DNA of 64,000 bases from Thermovirga sp. (GTDB lineage Bacteria > Synergistota > Synergistia > Synergistales > Thermovirgaceae), in NCBI RefSeq assembly GCF_017656375.1, contig NZ_JACDOB010000001.1:1-64000 (forward strand). Reading direction: 5' to 3'. This document shows, piece by piece, positions 36,010 through 45,169 of this stretch. The first letter of the stretch is position 1; the number at the start of each line of letters is the position of its first letter. Under the pieces are notes generated by a model. The model made no database searches. It was not told the origin of the DNA and worked only from the letters and a program-made list of their open reading frames with translations. A program made the position numbers and the translations under genes.

Positions 36010-37394
36010 AGAAAGCTTTGCTCTTGGAAGAAGTTGCGGAAAGATTAGAAGCGATTTTTATAAAAGGTAAAAATATATTTCTAGATAAAGCTATAAGCAT
36101 TGATACTAGAACTATGGGTCGAGCACAAGGTTTTATTGCCCTAAGGGGATCTAAAACAGATGGGCACGATTATGTCAAAGACGCACTTAAGAAAGAGGCA
36201 AGTTATTTGATTGTTGAAAAAAACAGGTTAGATGACATTATACCTGCGGCAAGACAGCAACAAGTTTCAATACTTGCAGTAGAAGATACTGATTTAGCTT
36301 TGAAAAAGCTAGCACAATACATTTTTACTGAAAAGAGCAAACTAAAAGAAGTTGTTGCTGTTACTGGAACTGCTGGGAAAACTACCACCAGAGAGTGTTT
36401 AGCTAGGATGCTGAGCTCTAAGTTTAGGGTTCATTCTGCTATTAAAAGCCACAATACATGGATAGGTTGTGCTTTGACTATAGTCTCTATGCCTCTTGAT
36501 ACAGAGATCTTAGTTCTTGAGATGGGAACTAATCATCCTGGAGAAATAATGGAAATGGTAGAACTATTCCCACCTTCCATAGGGGTTATTACATCGGTTG
36601 GCCCCGGCCATCTTGAAGGGCTTTCTGACATATATGGAGTAGTTAAGGCTAAAACTGAAATTTTAACTTCTCGTAATTTGCACTCTCTTTATTATAATGC
36701 CGACATAAGTCTTTTAAAATCGGCTGTGGATGGGTATCCGTCTAGGTTTAAGAAGGTAGGAGTAGGCTTTGAAAGAGGTGAAGTAAAGTTAACTGTAAAC
36801 AAGTTTGCATTGAATGAAGATAAAGCGCATCTAAGGGTTGTGGTTAGGGAAGGCAATGATAAATATGTCATTGATTCGTCCTTGTTTGGTTCGCAAAATG
36901 CCTACGCAATTGGCCTTGCTGTGGCAGTATCAAAAGATTTATCTGTATCGCCTGCGGGCATTGCTATAGCGATGAAAGATTTTTCCTCTTTAGAAGGACG
37001 GGGTAAGATTGGCAAGACACCGAGTGGTATTTTGTATGTGGATGAAACATATAATGCCAATCCACTCTCACTAAAGGCTTCTTTAGATAATATTAGAACG
37101 TTGGAGATAAAGGGGAAAAAAGTGTTGGTGCTAGGTAGCATGAAAGAACTTGGGGATCACAGCGACTATTGGCATAAGGCTGTTTTAAGAGAAACTGAAT
37201 TTGCAGATGTCGTAATTTTGGTGGGAGACGAGTGGCCTGCTAGGGGGTTAGCTCCTTCCATCATCAGGTGTAAAAATAACCAGCAGGTTAGCTCGTTATT
37301 AAAGAAAATACTAAAGCCAAAAGATGTGGTCCTTTTGAAGGGATCAAGATCCAATAGACTGGAAGAGATAATTCATAATATGAGGGAATGGTAA
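36000..37394 (+). CDS. murF: UDP-MurNAc-tripeptide:D-Ala-D-Ala ligase MurF
   Basis: Adds D-Ala-D-Ala to complete the UDP-MurNAc-pentapeptide. The ATP-binding VTGTAGKTTTRECLARML is a variant of the usual GTNGKTT (Ala for Asn), and LEMGTNHPGEI and VDETYNANPLS are the family blocks. Its length of 464 aa is standard. It is translationally coupled to murE and separated from mraY by 1 nt. Confidence 0.95.
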   Translation: MELEKALLLEEVAERLEAIFIKGKNIFLDKAISIDTRTMGRAQGFIALRGSKTDGHDYVKDALKKEASYLIVEKNRLDDIIPAARQQQVSILAVEDTDLALKKLAQYIFTEKSKLKEVVAVTGTAGKTTTRECLARMLSSKFRVHSAIKSHNTWIGCALTIVSMPLDTEILVLEMGTNHPGEIMEMVELFPPSIGVITSVGPGHLEGLSDIYGVVKAKTEILTSRNLHSLYYNADISLLKSAVDGYPSRFKKVGVGFERGEVKLTVNKFALNEDKAHLRVVVREGNDKYVIDSSLFGSQNAYAIGLAVAVSKDLSVSPAGIAIAMKDFSSLEGRGKIGKTPSGILYVDETYNANPLSLKASLDNIRTLEIKGKKVLVLGSMKELGDHSDYWHKAVLRETEFADVVILVGDEWPARGLAPSIIRCKNNQQVSSLLKKILKPKDVVLLKGSRSNRLEEIIHNMREW

Positions 37395-37395
37395 T

Positions 37396-38361
37396 ATGAA
37401 TAATTACTTTGTATTACTTATAGGAATCAGCGCATTCTTTGTTAGTCTGTTGTTGCAGCGCTTATGGATATCTTACTGCGTGAGAAAAAGTATGTCGCAA
37501 AGAATGAAAGAGTATGGTCCAAGCCACCATCTTACTCTTAAAGCTGGAACACCCTCAATGGGTGGAGTAGTTTTTATCCTTACGTTTCTGTTTTTTGCGT
37601 TAATTTTTTGCTTTGTAGAAAGTTTTGACTTGAAAACGTTACTGCCTCTTGTTGGAATACCTTGTACTGCTGGGTTAATTGGGTTTCTAGATGATTTTCT
37701 TAAACATAAGAAAAATTCCAGCGAGGGCTTTTCTAGCTTGGGCAAATTTTTTCTTCAAGTGTTTCTCTCTATGCCTTGGGTGTACTTCCTAGTGGTAAGT
37801 GGTAATACTCAAATTTTGTATGGAATTGAAGTCTGGGGATCAGTAGCAGGTTTTCTCTTTTTATTTTTGTTAGTAGGCTCGATGAATGCTGTCAATATAA
37901 CAGATGGCTTAGATGGCCTTGCAGCTGGTTGTTGTGCTATTTCTTTTGTTGGCATGTTGTTTCTTTTTAATTTTTCAAGATTGGAGCTTTTAGTTTGTGT
38001 GGTGGGGCTTGCAATTTCTGTTTCATTTTTGTGGCACAATGCTCATCCTGCAAAAGTTTTCATGGGTGATACAGGGTCTCATTTTTTGGGAGGTCTTTTA
38101 GCGTCTCTTTGTATATGCTCAGGCAACGCAATGATGCTAATACCTTTTGCCTTTATTATGGGTATAGAGACAGTCTCTGTAATATTACAACTGTGGTCCA
38201 TTCATTTAAGGGGCAAGAAAATATTCAGAATGAGCCCTATACATCATCATTTTGAGCTTATAGGCTGGAAGGAAACCCAGGTAGTAACTAGGTTTTGGTT
38301 ATCTCACGCTGTGGGTATGTCTGTTTTAATATGGGGGATCGGGCAAATTCTACCTAAGTGA
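37396..38361 (+). CDS. mraY: Phospho-N-acetylmuramoyl-pentapeptide transferase MraY
   Basis: The first membrane step of lipid II synthesis. It transfers phospho-MurNAc-pentapeptide to undecaprenyl phosphate, giving lipid I. It has about ten hydrophobic helices. The motifs GTPSMGGVVF, FLDDFLKHKK, NAVNITDGLDGLA and FMGDTGSHFLGG hold the catalytic aspartates, and MSPIHHHFEL is the histidine loop. At 321 aa it is complete. Confidence 0.96.
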   Translation: MNNYFVLLIGISAFFVSLLLQRLWISYCVRKSMSQRMKEYGPSHHLTLKAGTPSMGGVVFILTFLFFALIFCFVESFDLKTLLPLVGIPCTAGLIGFLDDFLKHKKNSSEGFSSLGKFFLQVFLSMPWVYFLVVSGNTQILYGIEVWGSVAGFLFLFLLVGSMNAVNITDGLDGLAAGCCAISFVGMLFLFNFSRLELLVCVVGLAISVSFLWHNAHPAKVFMGDTGSHFLGGLLASLCICSGNAMMLIPFAFIMGIETVSVILQLWSIHLRGKKIFRMSPIHHHFELIGWKETQVVTRFWLSHAVGMSVLIWGIGQILPK

Positions 38362-38411
38362 AGTTAAAAACTTGCATTACGGAAATATCCTACGTGTAAG
38401 GGGAGAAAAAA

Positions 38412-39797
38412 TTGAAAATCACAACAAAAGTGAAAGATCTAAAAACCGGTAGCAAAGTAACAATCGTAGGAGCAGGAGTTAGTGGGAGAGCGTTGGCTCT
38501 TTTAGCTGCTCGTTCAGGTTTTTCTGTTTTTGTAACCGATAGAACAAGTATTTCGCAAGAAACACAGGAGGAGTTCAAAAAAGATGGCATAAAATATGAA
38601 GAAGATGGGCATACAGAAAAAGCACTAGAAACCGACGCTTTGGTATTAAGTTCAGGGATACCTCCGAAATCACCAATAGTTAAGGACGCCATAAATAGAG
38701 GCATTCCTATAGTTGGCGAGCTTGACTTTGTGTTCCCATACATACAAAGCAAGGTTATTGGGGTAACAGGAACCAATGGGAAAACTACTACCACGTCCCT
38801 CATAAGCCATTTATTAAAAGAAGGAGGATTTAAAGTCGAGGCCGTGGGTAATATAGGTAATGCCTTGGCTGATTATGCTTTTTCGGATTATGAATGGCTT
38901 GTGGTAGAGGTAAGCAGCTTCCAACTTTATTGGAGCGAGCGAGCAAGCTTCGATATTTCGGTTATAACAAATATTGTGCCCGATCATCTTGATTGGCATG
39001 GTTCTTATGAAGAATATTTCATGGCTAAAACGAAGATATTTAAGTTAACTAATGATAAGGGCATAGGTATCTGTCAAGCTAGTGATATGGACAAGATAAA
39101 GGAAATGTTACGGACAAGACTTAGAATAATTCCTTTTGTAGGTAAGAGAACTAATTGTACAGGAGATGGCATCTTTTTTGAGGATAAAAGCTGCATGTTA
39201 TGTGACAACAGCAATAAAATTAAACTGTTTAACCTGAAGAAAGTTAATTTAATAGGAGCTCACAATCTAGAAAATGCATCCATGTCTGCTGCTGTGGGAT
39301 ACTATGCAGGTTTAAGTCCGCAGTTGATAGAAAGTGGAATTGAAACTTTTAAGGCGCTACCTCATAGATGTGAAGAGGTTGTTCAATTTTCTGGTGTAAG
39401 GTTTGTCAATGATTCTAAGGGTACTAATGTGGCTGCGACTGTTGCAGCGTTAAATTCTATAGAAGGCAAAATAATAATAATTTTGGGGGGGAAAGGTAAA
39501 GGAGAGGAATATACTGCCCTTGCTGAAGCTGTAAAGCAACGTACTGAAGCAGCAGTGTTAATTGGGGAGGAAAAATTCAAACTAGCAGAGGCTTTAATGC
39601 AAAAGAGTTACTCGAACTTTCATGTAGTCGATACTATGGAAGAAGCTGTAAAAAAAGCTGTACGCTTAGCTTCTCCTGGAGTCACGATTTTACTTTCGCC
39701 TGCGTGTACTAGTTGGGATATGTATAAAAGTTACAAGGCAAGGGGAGAACATTTTAGGAAAATTGTAGAAGAGATAACTGGACAACAGAAGGGATAG
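38412..39797 (+). CDS. murD: UDP-MurNAc-L-Ala:D-Glu ligase MurD
   Basis: Adds D-glutamate in the cytoplasmic Mur pathway. GVTGTNGKTTTTSLISHLL is the ATP site and VEVSSFQLY and NSKGTN are family motifs. The length is 461 aa. The start is TTG 38412, with AAGGGGAG at 38398-38405 and good spacing. The 50-nt gap from mraY is one of the largest within the operon but holds no terminator. Confidence 0.95.
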   Translation: MKITTKVKDLKTGSKVTIVGAGVSGRALALLAARSGFSVFVTDRTSISQETQEEFKKDGIKYEEDGHTEKALETDALVLSSGIPPKSPIVKDAINRGIPIVGELDFVFPYIQSKVIGVTGTNGKTTTTSLISHLLKEGGFKVEAVGNIGNALADYAFSDYEWLVVEVSSFQLYWSERASFDISVITNIVPDHLDWHGSYEEYFMAKTKIFKLTNDKGIGICQASDMDKIKEMLRTRLRIIPFVGKRTNCTGDGIFFEDKSCMLCDNSNKIKLFNLKKVNLIGAHNLENASMSAAVGYYAGLSPQLIESGIETFKALPHRCEEVVQFSGVRFVNDSKGTNVAATVAALNSIEGKIIIILGGKGKGEEYTALAEAVKQRTEAAVLIGEEKFKLAEALMQKSYSNFHVVDTMEEAVKKAVRLASPGVTILLSPACTSWDMYKSYKARGEHFRKIVEEITGQQKG

Positions 39798-39799
39798 AA

Positions 39800-40948
39800 A
39801 TGAAGGAAGCCCTTCAAACTTTGGGAACTAATCAAAAAGATGCAGGGCCATACAAGGATAAAAGAGGTAAAGGGATTCTTTACTTGCTGTTGTGGGGAAT
39901 TCCTTTGCTGCTTAATACGTTAGGAATCATAATGATAACCTCCGTTGGTACAAGCTTTTCGATAGTTAGATGGAATGCTCCTTTTGTCCTAGCTATTAAA
40001 CAAATTCAATGGACTATTATAGCTGTCTTAGGAATGCTGACTTGCTATGCTATTCCATTAAGATTATGGAAAAAGTATTCCGGCTTATTGTGGTCTTTTG
40101 CGTTATTCTTAATGTATTTGACGTTACTCCCAGGAATGCAAAAAGTATATGGCGCTTCTAGATGGATAAACTTGGGTTTTTTTTCAATTCAACCATCGGA
40201 GGTGCTTTTTGTTTTTTCTGTTATACATGTAGCTAGAAAAATGCATGAGAAGAATATCACAAAAAGGTGGGCCTTTTTAAGGCTGTTTTTTATATTTATG
40301 TTATCTGTAGTTCCGTTTATTTTTCAGCCTGACTATGGCGGGGCAATCTTGTTATTTGTTCTTATGATGGGGATTTATGTAGAAAAGTTTGGATGGCTTT
40401 ATCCTTTGGTAATAGGGGGAAGTATGGGGGTTTTGGGGTTTATGCCTTTGCTTGTGTCTAGTCCTTACAGGATGGCAAGAGTGCTTGCGTTTTTGGACCC
40501 GTGGCAGGATCCGAGAGGTAAGGGGTTTCAAATTATTCAAGGGTTTATTGCCTTCGCTAATGGAGGACTTTGGGGGGTAGGTTTAGGGCAAGGGCTGCAA
40601 AAGCTAAAGTACCTTCCTGCTGCTCATACAGATTTTATCTTTGCTGCTATAGGAGAAGAACTTGGATTTGTAGGAACCTCATTGGTTTTACTGCTTTTTG
40701 TTTTATGGTTTGTGACGATATTGTGGTTTTACGTTAACATACAAGACGCCTTTGTGCGTACTTTGCTGTGGGGAATAGCAATATCTGTAGCCTTACCCTT
40801 GATTGTCAATTTAGGTGGGGTGTTAAAGCTATTTCCTATGACTGGTGTTCCGATGCCATTTATAAGCTACGGAGGTAGCTCTCTAGTAATGATGTGGGCG
40901 AGAGTTGGTTTTTTGTTGAGAGGTATAAGAGATGGGCTATCAGAGTAG
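39800..40948 (+). CDS. ftsW: Septal peptidoglycan glycosyltransferase FtsW
   Basis: A SEDS-family membrane glycosyltransferase that polymerises lipid II with FtsI. It has about nine to ten TM helices, with QPDYGGAIL carrying the catalytic aspartate, LPAAHTDFIFAAIGEELGF and the C-terminal PFISYGGSSLV as family signatures. Its length of 382 aa is standard. Its position after murD and before murG points to FtsW rather than RodA. Confidence 0.93.
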   Translation: MKEALQTLGTNQKDAGPYKDKRGKGILYLLLWGIPLLLNTLGIIMITSVGTSFSIVRWNAPFVLAIKQIQWTIIAVLGMLTCYAIPLRLWKKYSGLLWSFALFLMYLTLLPGMQKVYGASRWINLGFFSIQPSEVLFVFSVIHVARKMHEKNITKRWAFLRLFFIFMLSVVPFIFQPDYGGAILLFVLMMGIYVEKFGWLYPLVIGGSMGVLGFMPLLVSSPYRMARVLAFLDPWQDPRGKGFQIIQGFIAFANGGLWGVGLGQGLQKLKYLPAAHTDFIFAAIGEELGFVGTSLVLLLFVLWFVTILWFYVNIQDAFVRTLLWGIAISVALPLIVNLGGVLKLFPMTGVPMPFISYGGSSLVMMWARVGFLLRGIRDGLSE

Positions 40949-42038
40949 GAATTTCAAGTTGGCCATAGGCGCAGGTGGTACAGGAGGACATATAATACCA
41001 GCTTTGGCCTTTGCAAATTGGTTGAAGAATACTGAGCCCCAAGTGGATATTAAATTCTTTTGTGGTTCTAGGGAAATAGAGAAGGAGGTATATAACGTTC
41101 ACTCCTTTGCCCCTTATATTTTACCTATTGAAGGTTCTCCTATGTGGGGTAACCCGTTGCGGCGAGCTAAGAGGTTATGGCGGTTGATAAGGTCTTTTGG
41201 TATTACCCATAAGCAATTTAAGCGTTGGATGCCGGATGCAGTTATTGTTTTTGGGGGATATGTATCTTTGCCTTTGTTGTATGCTTCCCTCAAACTAAAA
41301 CTTCCTGTTTTTGTACATGAACAAAATGTTGTAGCTGGCAAAGTAACAAAGCTTGCGAGCATGATAGGCATAACGGTATTGTCGGGCTGGGAAAAATTAG
41401 AAGGGGTTAAAAAATATAAACATGTTGGTGTTCCTGTAAGAGAATTTCAATATTTGCCCAGATTGGAAGCTTGGCATAAACTTAATATAGGAGGTTCGTT
41501 TCCATCAGGTCCAATAGTATTGAGCCTTGGGGGGTCTCTTTTTAGTGAAAAAATGCAGAATCTAACGCTGAAGTTGGCGGAGAGAGAGTGCTTCAAAGAA
41601 TGGTTTTTCTTATCCCTTGGGAATGCGGCTTGTCCTAAGAGATTGAAGGAGAATGTGTATTTATTGCCAAGAACGTGGGAAATCTATAAGTTGTATTCCC
41701 TGGCAGATATAGTTATTACAAGAGCAGGTGCCTCTACTTTGGCAGAGCTGGTTGATTGGAATATTCCGGCAGTTATTGTTCCATGGCTGCAATCCGCAGA
41801 TGGTCACCAATTGGCCAATGCAAAGTTGTTCGAAAGAAATGGTTATGGTCGCATATGGATGGAGACTGAAAACAATATAGAAATCTTGGAGAGAAACCTA
41901 CTGGAATTGAATTCAAGCTTACCCAAGAAAGGTACAAGAACTTCAAGACGTTTGGGAAATAGGCCGTCTGAACTAATTTGGATGGAGATAGTGGAAAATG
42001 TGAAAGGAGATGTGAATATTGACAGCAAGGGGCAATAA
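40932..42038 (+). CDS. murG: UDP-GlcNAc:lipid I N-acetylglucosaminyltransferase MurG
   Basis: Converts lipid I to lipid II at the inner face of the membrane. The N-terminal glycine-rich GAGGTGGHIIPALAFA, VHEQNVVAGKVTK, and the UDP-GlcNAc-binding ITRAGASTLAEL are visible. At 368 aa it is full length. It overlaps ftsW by 17 nt and murC by 20 nt. The C-terminal part is slightly degenerate relative to the QxDN motif (LQSADGHQLANA), but functional residues appear kept. Confidence 0.93.
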   Translation: MGYQSRNFKLAIGAGGTGGHIIPALAFANWLKNTEPQVDIKFFCGSREIEKEVYNVHSFAPYILPIEGSPMWGNPLRRAKRLWRLIRSFGITHKQFKRWMPDAVIVFGGYVSLPLLYASLKLKLPVFVHEQNVVAGKVTKLASMIGITVLSGWEKLEGVKKYKHVGVPVREFQYLPRLEAWHKLNIGGSFPSGPIVLSLGGSLFSEKMQNLTLKLAERECFKEWFFLSLGNAACPKRLKENVYLLPRTWEIYKLYSLADIVITRAGASTLAELVDWNIPAVIVPWLQSADGHQLANAKLFERNGYGRIWMETENNIEILERNLLELNSSLPKKGTRTSRRLGNRPSELIWMEIVENVKGDVNIDSKGQ

Positions 42039-43458
42039 GCTAGATAAATATAAACGATTTCATCTAATGGGCATAGGTGGGGCAGGAATGAGTGGTTTGG
42101 CTTTATTGTTATCCCAGTTGGGATATGAAGTTAGTGGTTGTGATGTTGCCCATAGCTGTTACGTAGAGAAGATAAGTAAGAGGGGAATAGATTTCAAAAT
42201 AGGCCATGGTAAAGATCATATTGAAGAGTTTGCGCCCGACGCATTGGTGTGTAGTAGCGCGATACCAGCGGGAAATGCAGAGCTGAAATTTGCCTCAAGC
42301 AAGGGAATACCCATTTTTAAAAGGGCTGAGGTTTTAAGCTGGCTTTTCAATGATCGCTCCGGAATAGGTGTGGCTGGAACACATGGAAAGACTACTACTG
42401 CGTCAATGATAGGTTTGATGTTTGAGCTAGCTAACATGAACCCAACAGTAGCTATAGGTGGAGAATTGTGTGATATAGGTGGCAATGCCAAATTAGGGGA
42501 AGGCTCCCATATGATAGCCGAGCTAGATGAGAGTGATGGTTCTTTTGAGCTGTTTCGCAGCGAGGTTGCTGTTGTAACAAATGCTGATTGGGATCACGTT
42601 GATCATTATCCTCATTTTCATTCGGTTGTTAATGCCTTTGAAAGATTTTTATGTAACAGAAAAGATGATGGGGTTGCGGTACTTTGCGGAGAAGACAAAG
42701 GTGTACAAGTGCTTATAGAAGATAGTGCTTTAGATAACGTGGTTACCTATGGATGGGGAACTTCGTGGGACTGGGGAGCTATTGATGTGTCTCATAAAGC
42801 CGGTGGAGGGACAAGCTTTAAAGTTTTACATAAAGGGAAGTTTATTGATACCGTAGAACTTAGGGTATCTGGAGATCATAATGTTTTAAATGCGTTGGCT
42901 GCATGTGCTGTGGCCAATTTGTATTCTATACCAATGGAGGTTATCAAGGAAGCGTTAAAACGATTTAGTGGAGCAAAGAGACGCTTGCAACACATGGGTA
43001 AGATAGGAGAAGTTGATATATTCGATGATTATGGTCATCACCCTTCAGAAATTAATGCTACATTGATGGCGCTGAAGAAGATATTCCCTGAAAGAAGAAT
43101 TACTGCAATCTTCCAGCCCCATAGGTATACCAGAACTGCTGCTATGTATAAAGAATTTGCCGAATCTCTAATGGTAGCAGATAAAGTGTTTTTGATGCCA
43201 ATATATCCAGCTGATGAAGCTCCTATTGAAGGGGTAAGTTCGAGTTTGATATATAACGCCATCATTGACAAAAATAGAGAAAAATTTAGCCTTTGTTCAA
43301 ATAGTGATGAAGTTGTTGATAGAGTTTGTGAAGGGGTTGAAAGCGGAGACGTTATTCTTACAATAGGTGCGGGCGATGTGTTTATGGTAGGAGATAAAAT
43401 AATTAAAATACTGCAGGGTAGGGATTTGAGCATTAATGCAGTGGCTGTCGAAGCTTAA
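42019..43458 (+). CDS. murC: UDP-MurNAc:L-alanine ligase MurC
   Basis: Adds L-alanine, the first residue of the stem peptide. The N-terminal MGIGGAGMSGLALLL, the ATP-binding GVAGTHGKTTTASM, and DDYGHHPSEI are diagnostic. The length is 479 aa. TTG 42019 follows AAAGGAGA (42003-42010) with correct spacing. It overlaps both murG and murB. Confidence 0.95.
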   Translation: MTARGNKLDKYKRFHLMGIGGAGMSGLALLLSQLGYEVSGCDVAHSCYVEKISKRGIDFKIGHGKDHIEEFAPDALVCSSAIPAGNAELKFASSKGIPIFKRAEVLSWLFNDRSGIGVAGTHGKTTTASMIGLMFELANMNPTVAIGGELCDIGGNAKLGEGSHMIAELDESDGSFELFRSEVAVVTNADWDHVDHYPHFHSVVNAFERFLCNRKDDGVAVLCGEDKGVQVLIEDSALDNVVTYGWGTSWDWGAIDVSHKAGGGTSFKVLHKGKFIDTVELRVSGDHNVLNALAACAVANLYSIPMEVIKEALKRFSGAKRRLQHMGKIGEVDIFDDYGHHPSEINATLMALKKIFPERRITAIFQPHRYTRTAAMYKEFAESLMVADKVFLMPIYPADEAPIEGVSSSLIYNAIIDKNREKFSLCSNSDEVVDRVCEGVESGDVILTIGAGDVFMVGDKIIKILQGRDLSINAVAVEA

Positions 43459-44359
43459 AGAAAATTTATCTGGGAATATATCTGAGAATTTATCTTTGGC
43501 ATCCATAACCTCTTTTAAAGTGGGAGGGCCAGCTAAAGTATATATATGTCCAAGGACGGAGAGGGATATTTCAGAAATCATGTCCTTCTCTTATAGAGAG
43601 AGTATCCCCTTGTGGGTTTTAGGTGGAGGAACAAATGTTCTGGTTCATGACAATGGTTTATCTGGAATAGTCGTTGGTACATCTAAGCTAAGGGGGATGA
43701 CATGGGAAGTAAAAGGTCCTAACGTATATGTTCGTGTGGATAGCGGGGTTACTTTGCCAGAATTAGTGGCGATTTCATTGAAAAATGGATGGTCCGGTTT
43801 GGAGTTCGCTGCGGGGATACCTGGAACTATCGGAGGGGCGTTAGCAGGTAATGCTGGGGCGAATGGTAGAGCTGTGGGATACTTAGCTGAGTGGATAAGG
43901 ACAGTAGAGAGAGATGGAAGGATCATTGAATGGAAGAAGGAAGATCTTAAGTTCTCCTATCGATATTCAAGCGTGTATTCCCCTAGCAGAGTTATCTCCC
44001 AGTGTTGCCTAAAACTTGATGTGTCTGATAGGACTAAAGTTCTCGAGAGGTTTATGGAATACAAAAGGCGAAGGGGTTTTCAACCTAAAAACAAAAGAAC
44101 TGCAGGTTGTGTGTTCAAAAACCCTTCTGCTGATGTAAGTGCTGGAATGTTGCTTGAACAAGCGGGGTGTAAAGGCCTGACAAAGGGAGGAGCTTTTGTC
44201 TCTCGAGAGCATGCAAACTTTATAGAAGTAAGGGGAAATGCCAGAGCTTCAGATATATATTTTCTCATAGAATATTGCAGGGAAAAGGTATACGTTTATT
44301 CGGGAATTGTCTTAGATCTTGAAATAAAATTACTTGGTGGTCCATGGGTGTATGGTTAA
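43436..44359 (+). CDS. murB: UDP-N-acetylenolpyruvoylglucosamine reductase MurB
   Basis: An FAD-dependent enzyme that reduces enolpyruvyl-UDP-GlcNAc to UDP-MurNAc. The FAD-domain segments FKVGGPAKVYICP, LGGGTNVLVHD and GLEFAAGIPGTIGGALAGNAG are typical, and the catalytic serine/glutamate region includes NKRTAGCVFKNP. At 307 aa it resembles the shorter type II/IIb MurB. It begins within murC (23-nt overlap). Confidence 0.95.
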   Translation: MQWLSKLKENLSGNISENLSLASITSFKVGGPAKVYICPRTERDISEIMSFSYRESIPLWVLGGGTNVLVHDNGLSGIVVGTSKLRGMTWEVKGPNVYVRVDSGVTLPELVAISLKNGWSGLEFAAGIPGTIGGALAGNAGANGRAVGYLAEWIRTVERDGRIIEWKKEDLKFSYRYSSVYSPSRVISQCCLKLDVSDRTKVLERFMEYKRRRGFQPKNKRTAGCVFKNPSADVSAGMLLEQAGCKGLTKGGAFVSREHANFIEVRGNARASDIYFLIEYCREKVYVYSGIVLDLEIKLLGGPWVYG

Positions 44360-45143
44360 TAAATGGCTGAAAAGGGTATCTTTTTTAGCATTATTGGTAG
44401 GTGCAATATTTGCGATAGAAGAAAATTTTCAAACCTTAAGACTCAAGGATGTTGCTATTCCGTCCCTTGTAGTCCTTTCGGATTCGGTTCTGTGGCCTAG
44501 AATACAGCCAAGAGATGTTAGGTTGTGGCCTCTTTTCTGCATAGATAAGGGGAAGGTTGTCCGGAAGATAGAGAGAAATGTACCAGTTAGAGTGTTTATC
44601 AAATGTACAGGATGGGGGCATTTTTTATTTAATGCACACCCTCTAAAACCGAAGTTCATGGTATTCTGGGAAGGTAGTAAATGGTTTATCACAGAAGATG
44701 GCTTAATGTGGCCAGCGAATCATCCTATGAATAGAATTATTGCGATCCAAAAGCCAGAGGAAAGTCCGATAGTAATTTGGTCTGTTAAAGATAACACAAA
44801 GTACCGAATAGCCCCTGACGAAATAATAAATTCACCTATACCGTTAAGTAAGCTAGAATATTGGAAGAGGTTACTAGAAGATAATGATTTTTATAATAAT
44901 GTAAAAAGGCTCTCGGTATTTACAGAAGGAAATAGTATTTATTTGGAAATTTTTATGCAACTTGGCAATCAAAAAGTAAAAGTGAAATTGCCAGCCTCTG
45001 GTAGGAACTGGCACATGTTGCTTAAAGCCGTGAAAAATATATTGAAAGACCCGGAAATACGAGGAAGTGACGTGTTTATCGATACGACATATGAAGGTAA
45101 AATTCTTGTAAGAAAAGAGGATAAATCTGCTGGAGTTCAGTAA
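44352..45143 (+). CDS. ftsQ: Probable cell division protein FtsQ/DivIB-like
   Basis: A 263-aa bitopic membrane protein with an N-terminal cytoplasmic stub, a TM helix (about residues 8-22) and a large extracytoplasmic domain. WVRK/VIER-like POTRA sequence is hard to recognise, but the FITEDGLMWP block resembles the (V/I)D..G.xF(P) segment of FtsQ, and DVFIDTTYEGKILVR resembles the C-terminal strand. Its place between murB and ftsA is exactly where ftsQ sits in this cluster. ATG 44352 overlaps the murB stop. Sequence similarity alone would not secure the name. Confidence 0.65.
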   Translation: MVNKWLKRVSFLALLVGAIFAIEENFQTLRLKDVAIPSLVVLSDSVLWPRIQPRDVRLWPLFCIDKGKVVRKIERNVPVRVFIKCTGWGHFLFNAHPLKPKFMVFWEGSKWFITEDGLMWPANHPMNRIIAIQKPEESPIVIWSVKDNTKYRIAPDEIINSPIPLSKLEYWKRLLEDNDFYNNVKRLSVFTEGNSIYLEIFMQLGNQKVKVKLPASGRNWHMLLKAVKNILKDPEIRGSDVFIDTTYEGKILVRKEDKSAGVQ

Positions 45144-45169
45144 TTCCTCGAGAAGGAGGAGTTTCACCT

